64,000 bases of DNA, from contig NZ_SGXL01000001.1 of NCBI RefSeq assembly GCF_004216955.1, positions 496,001 to 560,000 of the forward strand, in the 5' to 3' direction. The stretch comes from Fictibacillus sp. BK138 (lineage in GTDB: Bacteria > Bacillota > Bacilli > Bacillales > Fictibacillaceae). Both the position numbers and the translations under genes were made by a program. The notes under the pieces are model-generated. The model ran no database searches, was not told where the DNA came from, and worked only from the letters and a program-made list of their open reading frames with translations. Shown one piece after another: positions 15,142 to 23,813 of this stretch. The first letter of the stretch is position 1. Each line of letters opens with the position of its first letter.

Positions 15142-16155
15142 TTATTTATTAACTTTTGAAGTAGACTCACGTTTTAATAGTGTTGCTGGAAGAAGAAGCT
15201 CTGTGATCGGTTCATCTGTGTTATCCATCCGCCAAACGAGCTGTTCGATCGCCTTTCTCCCATACAGCTCCAAATCAATATCCACCGTTGTAATCTTCGG
15301 GTTCGCCAATCTCGAAAGCTGTCCGTTATCAAAACTGCAGACTGAAACATCATCAGGCACGCGTAACCCCTTTTGCTGAAGCGCAGACTGAACAAAAAAT
15401 CCAAGTCCATCGTTTACACAAAACCAAGCTGTCGGCTGTGTCCCCACTGAATCCACCAGATCACGTACTACCACTTCACTTTCTTCAACTGAAGAAAAAA
15501 TCAATTGCTGATCGACTGACAGCTCGTGCTCCCCAAAAGCGAGCAAATACCCTTCAAGTCGTTCCTGATAACTCGGTGAAAAGCGGGTATCCCCAACGAA
15601 AGCAATTTTCTTATGACCAAGGTCGATCAAATGTTTAACAGCCGAATATGCCGCGAATCGGTTGTTCGTCAGAATCGCATCAGCCTGAATGAGCGGGTGA
15701 TGATGGTCAATCGTTACCGTCGGAATGCCGGTTGCGATGACTTTGTTGATATATTCTGTGCTGATATGCGATAAGATCAGCACGCCATCGACTTGTTTGT
15801 TTTCTATAAAAGAAGGGAGAGTCAGATTCTCTTTCGCCTCGTTGCTTACCGACTGTATCAGTACATTAAGCCCTTTGTTTGTCGCCTCTTTTTCCACACT
15901 CAAATAGATCTTTCCAAAAAAGCTTTGCAACGAAAAAGCTAAATCTGAAGCGATTAGTCCGATGTTTCCTGTTCCACCGTTATTTGTTTTCACTGACATC
16001 GTTTTGTATTGATAACCTAGTTCCTTAGCTGTTTCTTCAATTTTTTTACGCGTGGCAGGACTTACTCCAGGTTTTCCAGAGAGAGCCTGTGACACGGAGT
16101 TTTTTGAGATATTTAAATGATCCGCAATGTCTTGCATGGATACTTTTTTCGCCAT
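15142..16155 (-). CDS. LacI-family transcriptional regulator of the mannoside block
   Basis: A 337-residue LacI/GalR protein. The N-terminal helix-turn-helix and hinge are clear ('MQDIADHLNISKNSVSQALSGKPGVSPATRKKI', residues 6-38, quoted here in overlapping pieces: helix-turn-helix 6-25, hinge to about 60). A periplasmic-binding-like effector domain covers 65-335, with 'IGLIASDLAFSLQSFFG' and 'VDGVLILSHI'. It is divergent from the ABC importer operon starting at 16499. The palindrome AAATGATAGCGCTGTCATTT in the shared region is the likely operator. The effector is probably a mannoside or mannose phosphate, by context. Confidence 0.9.
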   Translation of the reverse strand: MAKKVSMQDIADHLNISKNSVSQALSGKPGVSPATRKKIEETAKELGYQYKTMSVKTNNGGTGNIGLIASDLAFSLQSFFGKIYLSVEKEATNKGLNVLIQSVSNEAKENLTLPSFIENKQVDGVLILSHISTEYINKVIATGIPTVTIDHHHPLIQADAILTNNRFAAYSAVKHLIDLGHKKIAFVGDTRFSPSYQERLEGYLLAFGEHELSVDQQLIFSSVEESEVVVRDLVDSVGTQPTAWFCVNDGLGFFVQSALQQKGLRVPDDVSVCSFDNGQLSRLANPKITTVDIDLELYGRKAIEQLVWRMDNTDEPITELLLPATLLKRESTSKVNK

Positions 16156-16316
16156 TATTTATACAAACCTTCCAAAAAAAGAATTTTGTCACGTTACAAA
16201 TTAAATATAAACGAAAAGGTAGATTAAGTAAATAAATTCTAATAATAAATTTAATTCGATTAGAACAGCCTGCAATAAAGGGATATATCTAGATGTAAAA
16301 TTGATAGAAAAATTAT

Positions 16317-16345
16317 TTGACAACATTACAGTTACATGAAATAAT
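16317..16345 (+). promoter_or_regulatory. candidate sigma-A promoter for the mannoside ABC operon
   Basis: A perfect -35 TTGACA (16317) is followed after 17 bp by AATAAT (16340), a four-of-six -10. The remaining 343-bp intergenic region 16156-16498 is AT-rich, has several short GTTACA/ATTACA repeats and the LacI-type operator at 16429, and shows no open frame with a ribosome site. Confidence 0.45.
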
Positions 16346-16428
16346 CACATTACATAAAGTTACAAAATAACGGTTATTGATTATTTTTAAATTATTGTAA
16401 TGTTATTGGGTTTTTATTTTTTAACTCT

Positions 16429-16448
16429 AAATGATAGCGCTGTCATTT
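16429..16448. promoter_or_regulatory. LacI-type operator ahead of ABC importer
   Basis: Imperfect 20-bp palindrome AAATGATAGCGCTGTCATTT (19 of 20 positions symmetric in arms and centre, with central AGCGCT) 51 bases upstream of the solute-binding protein start. The central CG and arm length fit LacI/GalR operators. Confidence 0.65.
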
Positions 16449-16498
16449 TGAGTCTTACACCATAATTCGGAAACACTATTAACAAGGGGGATATTCTG

Positions 16499-17818
16499 AT
16501 GAAAATGAAAAAGGCAGCATCTCTTTTCCTTACCGCAACGATCGCAACATCCGCACTGGCTGGCTGTTCAACCGGTAACGGCGGCAGTAAATCTGCTGAC
16601 GGAAAAACGACGATTGAATTCTGGGCAGCTCCAAACCCGACGCAGCAAGTGTATTGGAAAGAGATGGCGGAGGAATTTGAAAAAGAAAATCCGAAAATCG
16701 ATGTTAAAGTAAGTCCAATAAAAGAAAGTCCGACATCAGAAGCAAGCATTCAATCTGCGATCGCAGGTAAAAGTGCACCAACGATGTCTGAGAATATCAA
16801 CCGTGGATTCGCAGCACAGCTTGCTGAAAGTAAAGCACTTGTTCCGCTAAACGAGGTCGAAGGCTGGGATGAGCTGCTGAAAAATCGTAATATGACAGAC
16901 ACGGTTAAAACGTGGAAGTTCGCGGATGACAATCAATATGTTATGCCGATTTACTCAAATCCAATGTTGTTTGGCTGGAGAATCGACATTTTAAAAGAAG
17001 TGGGAGTAAATGAAATTCCTAAAACGTACAGCGAGGTCCTTGATGCAGTTAAGAAGCTAAAAGCCAAACACCCGGATAAATACTTGTGGGCGAAGGGTGA
17101 CCTTGCAGACCCAACTGCCTGGAAACGCTGGTTTGACTTCTTCATGCTCTATGATGCAGCATCCGGAGGCAACAATTTTATTGAGGGTGACAAGTTCGTT
17201 GCAGAAGATGAAGCTGGCTTAAACGTTCTGAAATTTATGGGCGATCTTCAAAAAGAGGACGCACTGTTAACGAAGCAAGCTACCGATCCGTTTGAGAGCG
17301 GACTAGGTATTTTCACAGATCTTGGACCATGGACGTTCAGCTATTGGGAAGAAAAGTTCCCTGAGATGAAGTACAACGAGACATTTGGGCTCGCGCTTCC
17401 TCCAGTTCCAGATGGTGCTGATACGGAAAACGTGAACACGTTCGCTGACACTAAAGGAATCGTGATCTATGCGTCAGCAACAGAAGAAGAGCGAAAAGCT
17501 GCGATGGAGTTTATGAATTTCGTTTATTCGAATCCAGAAAACGATCTGAAGTGGCTCGAGACTACAAAACTTCCGCCAGCACGTGATGACCTTTCATCAA
17601 ACGATTCGTTCAAAGCGTTCTTTGATAAAAATCCTGAGCTGAAGCCTTATGCAGACGCAGTACCAAACGCAATACCTTCTATTGATAACGCAAAATACAA
17701 CGAGCTTCAGACACATATCGGCCGTTACGCTGTGAACCCTGTCGTGAAGGGAGAAGTTGATCCTGAAAAAGGCTGGAAAGAAATGAAGAAGGCCATAAAG
17801 GAGGAACTTAAAAAATGA
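16499..17818 (+). CDS. sugar ABC transporter solute-binding lipoprotein
   Basis: A 439-residue extracellular solute-binding protein, family 1. The signal peptide ends at a lipobox 'LAGC' (Cys 22), so it should be lipid-anchored outside the membrane. The fold signature 'IEFWAAPNPTQQVYWKEMAEEFEKE' begins after a Gly/Ser linker (the match runs from about residue 38). The ATG follows AAGGGGG. It leads an operon with two overlapping permease genes, DUF1861 and a GH130 phosphorylase, so the ligand is probably a manno-oligosaccharide. No ATPase gene is present; a shared MsmX-type ATPase is assumed. Confidence 0.9.
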   Translation: MKMKKAASLFLTATIATSALAGCSTGNGGSKSADGKTTIEFWAAPNPTQQVYWKEMAEEFEKENPKIDVKVSPIKESPTSEASIQSAIAGKSAPTMSENINRGFAAQLAESKALVPLNEVEGWDELLKNRNMTDTVKTWKFADDNQYVMPIYSNPMLFGWRIDILKEVGVNEIPKTYSEVLDAVKKLKAKHPDKYLWAKGDLADPTAWKRWFDFFMLYDAASGGNNFIEGDKFVAEDEAGLNVLKFMGDLQKEDALLTKQATDPFESGLGIFTDLGPWTFSYWEEKFPEMKYNETFGLALPPVPDGADTENVNTFADTKGIVIYASATEEERKAAMEFMNFVYSNPENDLKWLETTKLPPARDDLSSNDSFKAFFDKNPELKPYADAVPNAIPSIDNAKYNELQTHIGRYAVNPVVKGEVDPEKGWKEMKKAIKEELKK

Positions 17819-18687
17819 TGAAAAGAAACGGGACGGGCTGGCTATTCGCCAGTCCTTACCTTTTATATGCGGTCATTTTCTTCGCCATACCGCTGATCTG
17901 GTCGATGTATCTATCGTTTACGGACTGGAATCTGATCTCGCCAGTCTACTACTTTAAAGGGTTTGATAATTTTATAGAAGCAGTGAAACATCCAGGAGTA
18001 CAGGCGGCATTTTTCGTAACATTTAAGTTCATGGCAGCGTTCGTGCCGGTGGTTATCGTTTCATCGCTTGCGGTGGCGCTTGTCATTCATGGACTGCCAA
18101 AGTTTAAAGGACTGTTTTTAATCGGATTCTTCCTGCCGTATTTGGCATCAGGGGTTGTTTCCTCCTTGATCGTAAAAGGATTGCTGTCGCATAACAGTGC
18201 GTTCAACGTCTTTTTGCGTAAGTTTGGAATCGAAGTCGACTGGCTGAGCACACCGTTATCCGCCTTGCTTGTGGTTGCGGCGATCATTGCTTGGAAGTTT
18301 ACCGGTTACTATGCACTTATTTTGACTGCAGGGTTTGAAGGCATCAATAAAGACGTTTATGAAGCAGCTGCGATTGATGGCGTAACACCATCACAACGTT
18401 TTTGGAAGATAACGTTGCCACTGCTATATCCAGCATTATTTACCGTGTTGATTCTCTCAATAGGTGTTTCTTTCGGGATCTTTACGGAGGTTTACCAGCT
18501 GACAGGTGGTGGACCAAACTACGCAACAAACACATGGCAGATGGAGATTTTTAAACAAGCGTTTACAAACCTAAGCGCAGGTTATGCGTCAGCGGTTGCG
18601 ATCATCGCTTCGGTCGTGACGTTCGCATCCATCTTAGTCATCAGAAAACTATTAGAGATGTGGGGGAAACGTAATGGTTGGGTCTAA
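17815..18687 (+). CDS. sugar ABC transporter permease (MalF-type)
   Basis: A 290-residue membrane subunit with six predicted helices. The EAA loop is visible as 'VYEAAAIDGVTPSQRFWKITLPLL' (two pieces either side of residue 190), the ATPase contact site. The ATG (or the next codon, also ATG) overlaps the stop of the binding-protein gene in ATGATG, indicating coupling; GGAGG lies 8-12 bases upstream. Confidence 0.92.
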   Translation: MMKRNGTGWLFASPYLLYAVIFFAIPLIWSMYLSFTDWNLISPVYYFKGFDNFIEAVKHPGVQAAFFVTFKFMAAFVPVVIVSSLAVALVIHGLPKFKGLFLIGFFLPYLASGVVSSLIVKGLLSHNSAFNVFLRKFGIEVDWLSTPLSALLVVAAIIAWKFTGYYALILTAGFEGINKDVYEAAAIDGVTPSQRFWKITLPLLYPALFTVLILSIGVSFGIFTEVYQLTGGGPNYATNTWQMEIFKQAFTNLSAGYASAVAIIASVVTFASILVIRKLLEMWGKRNGWV

Positions 18688-19501
18688 AAAAGGATTAACA
18701 TTTCGATATCTAATCGCTTTTGCACTGCTTATCGTTATGGTCTTTCCATATCTCTATATGGTGATGAACTCGTTTGCCGACTGGACGCAGGTCGATAAAA
18801 AAGTGGTGCCGACGGAATTTACGATGAGATCGTATGAGTGGCTGTTCTCAGGCGGGGAAGCTGGGATCGCGAGACCATGGCTGAAAGCTTTCTTCAACAG
18901 CGTCATCGTTTCAACGGCATCGACTGCACTCATGATGGTGACAGGCGCGATGGTCGCTTTCGCACTCGCAAAAATGAACTTTAAAGGACGCGACTTCATC
19001 AATAACGCAGTATTGTTCCAAATGTTTTTCCCGGCGATCATCTTGCTGATCCCAACATTTTTGATCATCCAAAATGCTGGGCTTTATGACACATATACAG
19101 CAATGATCCTGCCGAAAGCGATGAGTTTATGGGCCGTCTTCATGTACACGAACTTTTTCCGGGCGATCCCGGACACATTTATCGAAGCGGCTAAACTCGA
19201 CGGTGCTTCCAACTTTCAAATTTTATATAAAATCGTGATGCCGATGTCAAAATCGATCACAACTGTCGTTTTCTTATTTCTTTTCATGGAAAGATGGACG
19301 GAATTATTGTGGGATATGATTGTGGTCAGAAGTGATGGCATGCTGACGCTGAACGTACTGTTGTCGCAGATGTTCGGACCATACGGCGGATACCCTGGTC
19401 CGATGTACGCAGCATCCGTTCTACTCACGGTTCCAATCATCATCTTGTTTCTATTCTTTTCAAAACAGTTCAAAGAAGGCATGCAGTTTACGCTTAAATA
19501 G
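18674..19501 (+). CDS. sugar ABC transporter permease (MalG-type)
   Basis: A 275-residue second permease with six helices and the EAA motif 'TFIEAAKLDGASNFQILYKI' near residue 173. It overlaps the previous permease by 14 bases. It should pair with it to form the transmembrane channel. Confidence 0.92.
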   Translation: MVGSKKGLTFRYLIAFALLIVMVFPYLYMVMNSFADWTQVDKKVVPTEFTMRSYEWLFSGGEAGIARPWLKAFFNSVIVSTASTALMMVTGAMVAFALAKMNFKGRDFINNAVLFQMFFPAIILLIPTFLIIQNAGLYDTYTAMILPKAMSLWAVFMYTNFFRAIPDTFIEAAKLDGASNFQILYKIVMPMSKSITTVVFLFLFMERWTELLWDMIVVRSDGMLTLNVLLSQMFGPYGGYPGPMYAASVLLTVPIIILFLFFSKQFKEGMQFTLK

Positions 19502-19518
19502 GTTGAAGGAGAAATTTT

Positions 19519-20442
19519 ATGACAAAAACATGTGCAGAATTAGTGGAGATTTATTTAGAAAAAGATCAGCCGGCGAATCCCAAAAAGCTAACATTTACGG
19601 GTGTTGGGGAACGTGATGTGTACAACATCACAGCTCCGTTTGAAGACGAAGGAGAGCTAGTGATCGCTGGCCGTGTTGAAGCCCGTGACACAGAGCACTC
19701 CGAAGTTTACTTTTTCGTGAACCGTGATGGGGTTTGGACACCGAGAGAAGGAGCGCCTGTTTTTGAACTGCAAGATCCGTTCGTGACACGAATTGCCGGA
19801 GTGCTAGTGCTTGGCGGAGTGGAAATTTTTCCGCATCCGACGAATGAAGGCGCACTTGGCTGGCGGACCGTTTTTTATAAAGGTTCTTCTATTGAAATGT
19901 TGAAACAATTTTTCAAAGGGCCAGACGGAATGAAAGATTTACGGCTAGCAGAATTAAAAGATGGAAGCGTTGCTGTGCTGACTCGTCCTCAAGGGGAAAA
20001 GGGTGGACGCGGAAAGATCGGTTTTGCGCGCATTCCATCATTAAAAGAGTTAACACTCGATGTGGTTGAAGAAGCGCCACTTTTTGAAGGACAGTTTGCT
20101 GAAGGAGAATGGGGCGGTGCGAACGAGCTTCACATTCTTGGTAACGGACAGATCGGCGTACTTGGACACATCGCAAGTTTTGATGAAGAAGGAAACCGTC
20201 ATTACTACCCGATGGTGTTTGCGTTAGATCCTGAAACAGGTGAGCATACTGAAATTCAGCTCATTGCCATTCGTGATGACTTTTTAGCTGGCGAGTCTAA
20301 ACGTCCAGATTTAGTGGATGTGGTGTTTAGCGGCGGACTTGTTCGGAAGGAAGGCGGAACTGCCGATTTTTACGCAGGGATCAGTGACGCGGAGGCACAC
20401 AAAATTACGATAAAAGATCCGTTTGATCAATTTGAAAAATAA
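19519..20442 (+). CDS. DUF1861 family protein
   Basis: A 307-residue protein that I place in DUF1861, a predicted beta-propeller family often found beside GH130 enzymes. The N-terminal helix is followed by 'LTFTGVGERDVYNITAPF' and blade-like repeats such as 'EGELVIAGRVEARDTEHSEV'. No signal peptide. It is 17 bp behind the permease and 13 bp ahead of the GH130 gene. It may be a glycosidase-like partner in mannoside breakdown; the activity is not established. Confidence 0.75.
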   Translation: MTKTCAELVEIYLEKDQPANPKKLTFTGVGERDVYNITAPFEDEGELVIAGRVEARDTEHSEVYFFVNRDGVWTPREGAPVFELQDPFVTRIAGVLVLGGVEIFPHPTNEGALGWRTVFYKGSSIEMLKQFFKGPDGMKDLRLAELKDGSVAVLTRPQGEKGGRGKIGFARIPSLKELTLDVVEEAPLFEGQFAEGEWGGANELHILGNGQIGVLGHIASFDEEGNRHYYPMVFALDPETGEHTEIQLIAIRDDFLAGESKRPDLVDVVFSGGLVRKEGGTADFYAGISDAEAHKITIKDPFDQFEK

Positions 20443-20455
20443 GGGGACATGCAGC

Positions 20456-21517
20456 ATGAATGTGTATCGATATGAAGAAAACCCGCTCGTTACGCCTCGT
20501 GACGTGAAGCCGCACCGTGACGATTTTGAAGTGATCGGCGCGTTTAACGCTGGAATTGCTAAATATAATGACGAAGTGATCATGCTTTTGCGTGTGGCCG
20601 AGCGTCCGATAAGTGACGATTCGAACGTGGTGAAAGCGCCAGTTTACAATGTTGAGACGGGGGAACTGGAGATCCATTCGTTGGATTTGGACGATGAACG
20701 ATATGATTTCTCTGATCCGCGTGTGATTTGTGAAAAAAAGAATGGGAAAAGTTTTTCGTTTTTAACATCGCTTTCCTATATTCGATTGGCGCGCAGTAAG
20801 GATGGACGCAACTTTACAATCGATGATGAACCTTTCATCTATCCATCAAATGAACTGGAGACATTCGGAATCGAAGACCCGCGCGTCACACAGATTGAAG
20901 ACACGTACTACATCTATTACAGTGCGGTTTCTCCGGCAGGTGTGGGAGAGTCGCTCGTTTCGACGAAAGATTTTGTGGAAGTGGAGCATCACGGGATGAT
21001 CTTCTGCCCTGAGAACAAAGACGTGTTAATTTTTCCTGAAAAAATTAACGGCCATTATTATGCGTTGCACCGACCAGTTCCGAAAAGCACGGGTGCACCG
21101 GAAATCTGGGTCGCGGAATCTACGAACCTATTGCATTGGGGCAACCATAAGCACTTAATTGGGTTGCGAGATGGTAAGTGGGATAACGGCCGAATCGGAG
21201 GCGGTGCGGTTCCGATCAAGACGGAAAAAGGCTGGCTAGAACTCTATCATGGGGCATCAAAAGAAGACCGATATTGCATGGGGGCTGTTTTGCTAGATTT
21301 AGAGAATCCGGCAAAAGTGATCGCTCGGTCGGAAACACCGATCTTAGAGCCAGAAGCCGATTATGAAGTGGACGGATTCTTCGGGAATGTCGTGTTTTCA
21401 TGCGGAGTTCTCGTTGAAGGCGATGTGGTGAAGATGTATTACGGCGTGGCAGACACTTCAATGGCATGCGCAGAGCTCAGTTTACAGGAGATTTTGGATT
21501 CGTTGACGTATTTATAA
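20456..21517 (+). CDS. GH130 beta-mannoside phosphorylase-type enzyme
   Basis: A 353-residue five-bladed beta-propeller of GH130, enzymes that split beta-mannosides with phosphate to mannose-1-phosphate. Conserved parts include 'GAFNAGIAKYNDEVIMLLRV' near residue 30, 'DFSDPRV' near residue 83, 'FGIEDPRVTQI' near residue 138 (catalytic Asp region) and 'GRIGGGAVPIKTEKGWLELY' near residue 245. The ATG at 20456 follows AAGGGG; the open frame extends upstream but without a ribosome site. Linkage (beta-1,2 or beta-1,4) and acceptor cannot be decided from sequence. Last gene of the importer operon, followed by a terminator. Confidence 0.88.
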   Translation: MNVYRYEENPLVTPRDVKPHRDDFEVIGAFNAGIAKYNDEVIMLLRVAERPISDDSNVVKAPVYNVETGELEIHSLDLDDERYDFSDPRVICEKKNGKSFSFLTSLSYIRLARSKDGRNFTIDDEPFIYPSNELETFGIEDPRVTQIEDTYYIYYSAVSPAGVGESLVSTKDFVEVEHHGMIFCPENKDVLIFPEKINGHYYALHRPVPKSTGAPEIWVAESTNLLHWGNHKHLIGLRDGKWDNGRIGGGAVPIKTEKGWLELYHGASKEDRYCMGAVLLDLENPAKVIARSETPILEPEADYEVDGFFGNVVFSCGVLVEGDVVKMYYGVADTSMACAELSLQEILDSLTYL

Positions 21518-21528
21518 GGAAGATGAAT

Positions 21529-21558
21529 GCCAAAACATTGCGTTTTGGCTTTTTTTTT
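21529..21558 (+). terminator. terminator after GH130 gene
   Basis: Hairpin GCCAAAAC/GTTTTGGC followed by nine T residues. Confidence 0.9.
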
Positions 21559-21596
21559 GGGGAATTAATCATTACTGACTGGCATTTTAGGATATA

Positions 21597-21741
21597 CTGC
21601 GTGAAAAGACATACTTTATGCGTGGAACGCAGGGTGTTTTGCGTGGAAGTCGGACTTACTTGCGTGAAACCAAGGGATTCTGCGTGATAGTTCCTTCATC
21701 TTGCGCGAACGTGTAATAAATAAAAGAACACGTACCGTAAA
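21597..21741 (+). repeat. 21-bp-period array, GCGTGRAA core with cap
   Basis: Cores at 21600, 21621, 21642, 21663, 21683 and 21704 (one step of 20, otherwise 21 bp). The sixth unit merges with the cap GCGAACGTGTAATAAATAAA...GAACACGTACCGTAAA. It follows the GH130 terminator and lies ahead of the ROK kinase gene, which starts 76 bp after the cap. Confidence 0.88.
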
Positions 21742-21817
21742 CCATCAACAAGACAGCTCAAGTAAACTCAAATACGAGATTCATGTTAAAATCAAGCTAA
21801 CGAAAGGAGCGGTCAAC

Positions 21818-22699
21818 ATGATTTTAGGTGCAATTGAAGCAGGCGGTACAAAATTCGTATGCGGAATCGGCAACGAAAACGGAGATATCATAGAGAAAAT
21901 CAGCTTTCCAACGACAACACCGGAAGAAACACTAAAACTCGTAACAGATTATTTCAAGGACAAGCAGATCGAAGCGCTTGGCGTGGGCTCATTTGGACCG
22001 ATCGATCTGAACCAAGAAAGCTCCACGTACGGATTTATCACGAGTACACCGAAAAAGCACTGGAAAAACGTGAACTTGCTCGGTGAACTCAAAAAACATA
22101 TCGATGTGCCAATGGCATTAGATACAGATGTAAACGCAGCAGCGCTCGGCGAACGGGAGTGGGGAGCGGCAAAAGGGCTCGACAGCTGCATCTACATGAC
22201 TGTCGGAACTGGAATCGGAGTTGGAGCTGTAACGGAAGGGAAGCTCATTCACGGAATGCTCCACCCAGAGATGGGGCACATTCTCGTTAAGCGTCATGAA
22301 GACGACACGTACAAAGGAAATTGTCCGTTTCATGGTGATTGCTTAGAAGGACTAGCTTCAGGACCGGCTATTGAAAACCGCTGGGGTCAAAAAGGCGTTG
22401 TCCTTTCTGCGAATCCTCAGGTCTGGGAACTCGAAGCTTATTATCTTGCACAAGCACTTGTGAACTATATTTTAGTACTCTCACCGAAAAAACTCATACT
22501 CGGCGGTGGCGTGATGCAGCAAAAGCAGCTGTTTCCGATCATCATCGAAAACGTAGTGAATCTGTTAAATGGCTATATTCAGCACGAGAATCTATTAGTA
22601 TGTATTGATGAATATATCGTTCCGCCTGAATTAGATGATAATGCGGGATTGTGCGGGGCTTTGGCATTGGCAAAAAATAAGAACACGAAACTGAGCTGA
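21818..22699 (+). CDS. ROK-family sugar kinase (fructokinase/mannokinase type)
   Basis: A 293-residue ROK kinase. The ATP phosphate loop is 'GAIEAGGTKFVCGIG' at residue 3, the catalytic Asp is in 'MALDTDVNAAALGE' near residue 105, and the ROK zinc motif appears as H-P-E-M-G-H...CPFHGDCLEGLASGPA (residues 150-183). The closest Bacillus types are GmuE/YdhR fructokinases, which also use mannose. With manA nearby it probably phosphorylates mannose released by GH130 or its partners. The ATG follows AAAGGAG; the longer frame overlaps the repeat cap and has no ribosome site. Confidence 0.88.
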   Translation: MILGAIEAGGTKFVCGIGNENGDIIEKISFPTTTPEETLKLVTDYFKDKQIEALGVGSFGPIDLNQESSTYGFITSTPKKHWKNVNLLGELKKHIDVPMALDTDVNAAALGEREWGAAKGLDSCIYMTVGTGIGVGAVTEGKLIHGMLHPEMGHILVKRHEDDTYKGNCPFHGDCLEGLASGPAIENRWGQKGVVLSANPQVWELEAYYLAQALVNYILVLSPKKLILGGGVMQQKQLFPIIIENVVNLLNGYIQHENLLVCIDEYIVPPELDDNAGLCGALALAKNKNTKLS

Positions 22700-22725
22700 T
22701 TCAAAAAAGAATCAGCTTTTTGTTT
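22694..22725 (+). terminator. terminator after ROK kinase
   Basis: Hairpin AGCTGATTC/GAATCAGCT with an A6 loop, overlapping the stop codon, then TTTTT. Confidence 0.85.
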
Positions 22726-22769
22726 GGTCCATCACGCAAAAAATAACTCCTAATACCTATGAATCAGTG

Positions 22770-22798
22770 TTGTTATCCTTTTTCAATCAAACTATAAT
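22770..22798 (+). promoter_or_regulatory. sigma-A promoter of the TIM-barrel/dehydrogenase operon
   Basis: TTGTTA (22770), 17-bp spacer, TATAAT (22793). The transcript would start near 22805, just before two operator-like palindromes. Confidence 0.6.
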
Positions 22799-22810
22799 GA
22801 TAGATAATTA

Positions 22811-22826
22811 ATTAAATGAATTTAAT
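22811..22826. promoter_or_regulatory. ATTAAAT-GA-ATTTAAT operator-like palindrome
   Basis: Perfect 7-2-7 inverted repeat just downstream of the promoter's predicted start. A close relative with a 4-bp centre is at 25651 ahead of the next unit. AT-rich sites of this kind suit ROK repressors such as the one encoded at 28091. Confidence 0.5.
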
Positions 22827-22860
22827 ATTCTGAAAAATGCAGGAGATGCCACGTCATTTT

Positions 22861-22873
22861 TCGAAACGTTTCA
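22861..22873. promoter_or_regulatory. AAACGTTT-core operator-like site
   Basis: TCGAAACGTTTCA, the same core as the sites clustered at 30683-30820 and at 52714. The palindrome GAAACGTTTC is perfect. Confidence 0.5.
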
Positions 22874-22982
22874 CTAATCTTCTGCAAAAGTAATTAACAA
22901 TGCTGGAAGAATGATAATACCGACCAAGCCAAAGATACCTTCAAAAATCATCTATGACACTATAGAAAGGACGGTTCACGTG

Positions 22983-23807
22983 ATGAGATTAACAGGTTTT
23001 GGAGATGAGATTTCTCCCGATCTTACGGAACAATTGGACGTTTTGGAGTCTGAAGGAATCAAGTTTTTAGACTTTAGAAGTGTACGGGGAAAAAGTGTGA
23101 TCGAGCTAAACGAACATGAGATTACACTCATAAAAGAAGAGCTCGATACACGTGATTTTCGTGTATCATCCATTGCCTCACCTATTGGTAAGATCAACAT
23201 TCAGGATGATTTTTCACCACAGCTAAACGACTTGGATAAAGTGATTGCTCTTGCGAAAACTTTTGACACCGCTTACATTAGGGTTTTTTCTTATTTTATT
23301 CCTCAAGGTCATAATCCATACACCTACAGGGAGGATGTCATCAACAAAACAAAAGCCTTGGTAAGAAAAGCAGAAGCAAATAACGTGATTCTGCTACACG
23401 AGAATGAAAAGGGCATTTACGGTGATATTCCAGAACGATGCTTAGATCTGCTCACAGAGGTTGATTCTCCAAACTACCGGGCTATCTTTGACATCGCCAA
23501 CTTTGTCCAATGCGGAGTTAGGCCGTATGCAAAAGCTTATCCCCTTTTAAAACCATACCTCGAATATATGCATATTAAGGATGCGCGTTTTTCCGATTTT
23601 AAAGTGGTACCGCCGGGTTTAGGAGATGGGGAGGTGGAAGAACTGCTGACCCAGCTAAAGGAGGATGGCTATAACGGATTTTTATCCATCGAGCATCATC
23701 TAGGTCCAGAAGGTGAATTTGAAGGGTACAGCCATTCAAAACTTTTTCACCAGGCTTCACAAGCATTGAACAGCATCTTATCAAACACTCAAGTAAAAGG
23801 AGGATGA
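22983..23807 (+). CDS. sugar phosphate isomerase/epimerase-like TIM-barrel protein
   Basis: A 274-residue AP-endonuclease-2-type TIM barrel (PF01261) without signal peptide. Metal-site residues appear in the expected order: Glu in 'VILLHENEKGIYGD' near residue 140, Asp in 'AIFDIANF' near 175, His in 'YMHIKDARF' near 200 and Glu in 'FLSIEHHLG' near 237. The substrate is unknown; relatives include xylose isomerases, inosose dehydratases and keto-glycoside lyases. The start is ATG 22983 behind GAAAGG (a GTG just before it is possible). First gene of an operon with a Gfo/Idh/MocA dehydrogenase and another TIM barrel. Confidence 0.8.
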   Translation: MRLTGFGDEISPDLTEQLDVLESEGIKFLDFRSVRGKSVIELNEHEITLIKEELDTRDFRVSSIASPIGKINIQDDFSPQLNDLDKVIALAKTFDTAYIRVFSYFIPQGHNPYTYREDVINKTKALVRKAEANNVILLHENEKGIYGDIPERCLDLLTEVDSPNYRAIFDIANFVQCGVRPYAKAYPLLKPYLEYMHIKDARFSDFKVVPPGLGDGEVEELLTQLKEDGYNGFLSIEHHLGPEGEFEGYSHSKLFHQASQALNSILSNTQVKGG

Positions 23808-23813
23808 AACAAG

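Noticed and set aside
14947-15159. Similar array-encoded ORFs at 14947 and 45647
   Set aside because: Same reasoning: no start signals, and frames are broken in sister arrays at 21597 and 26819.
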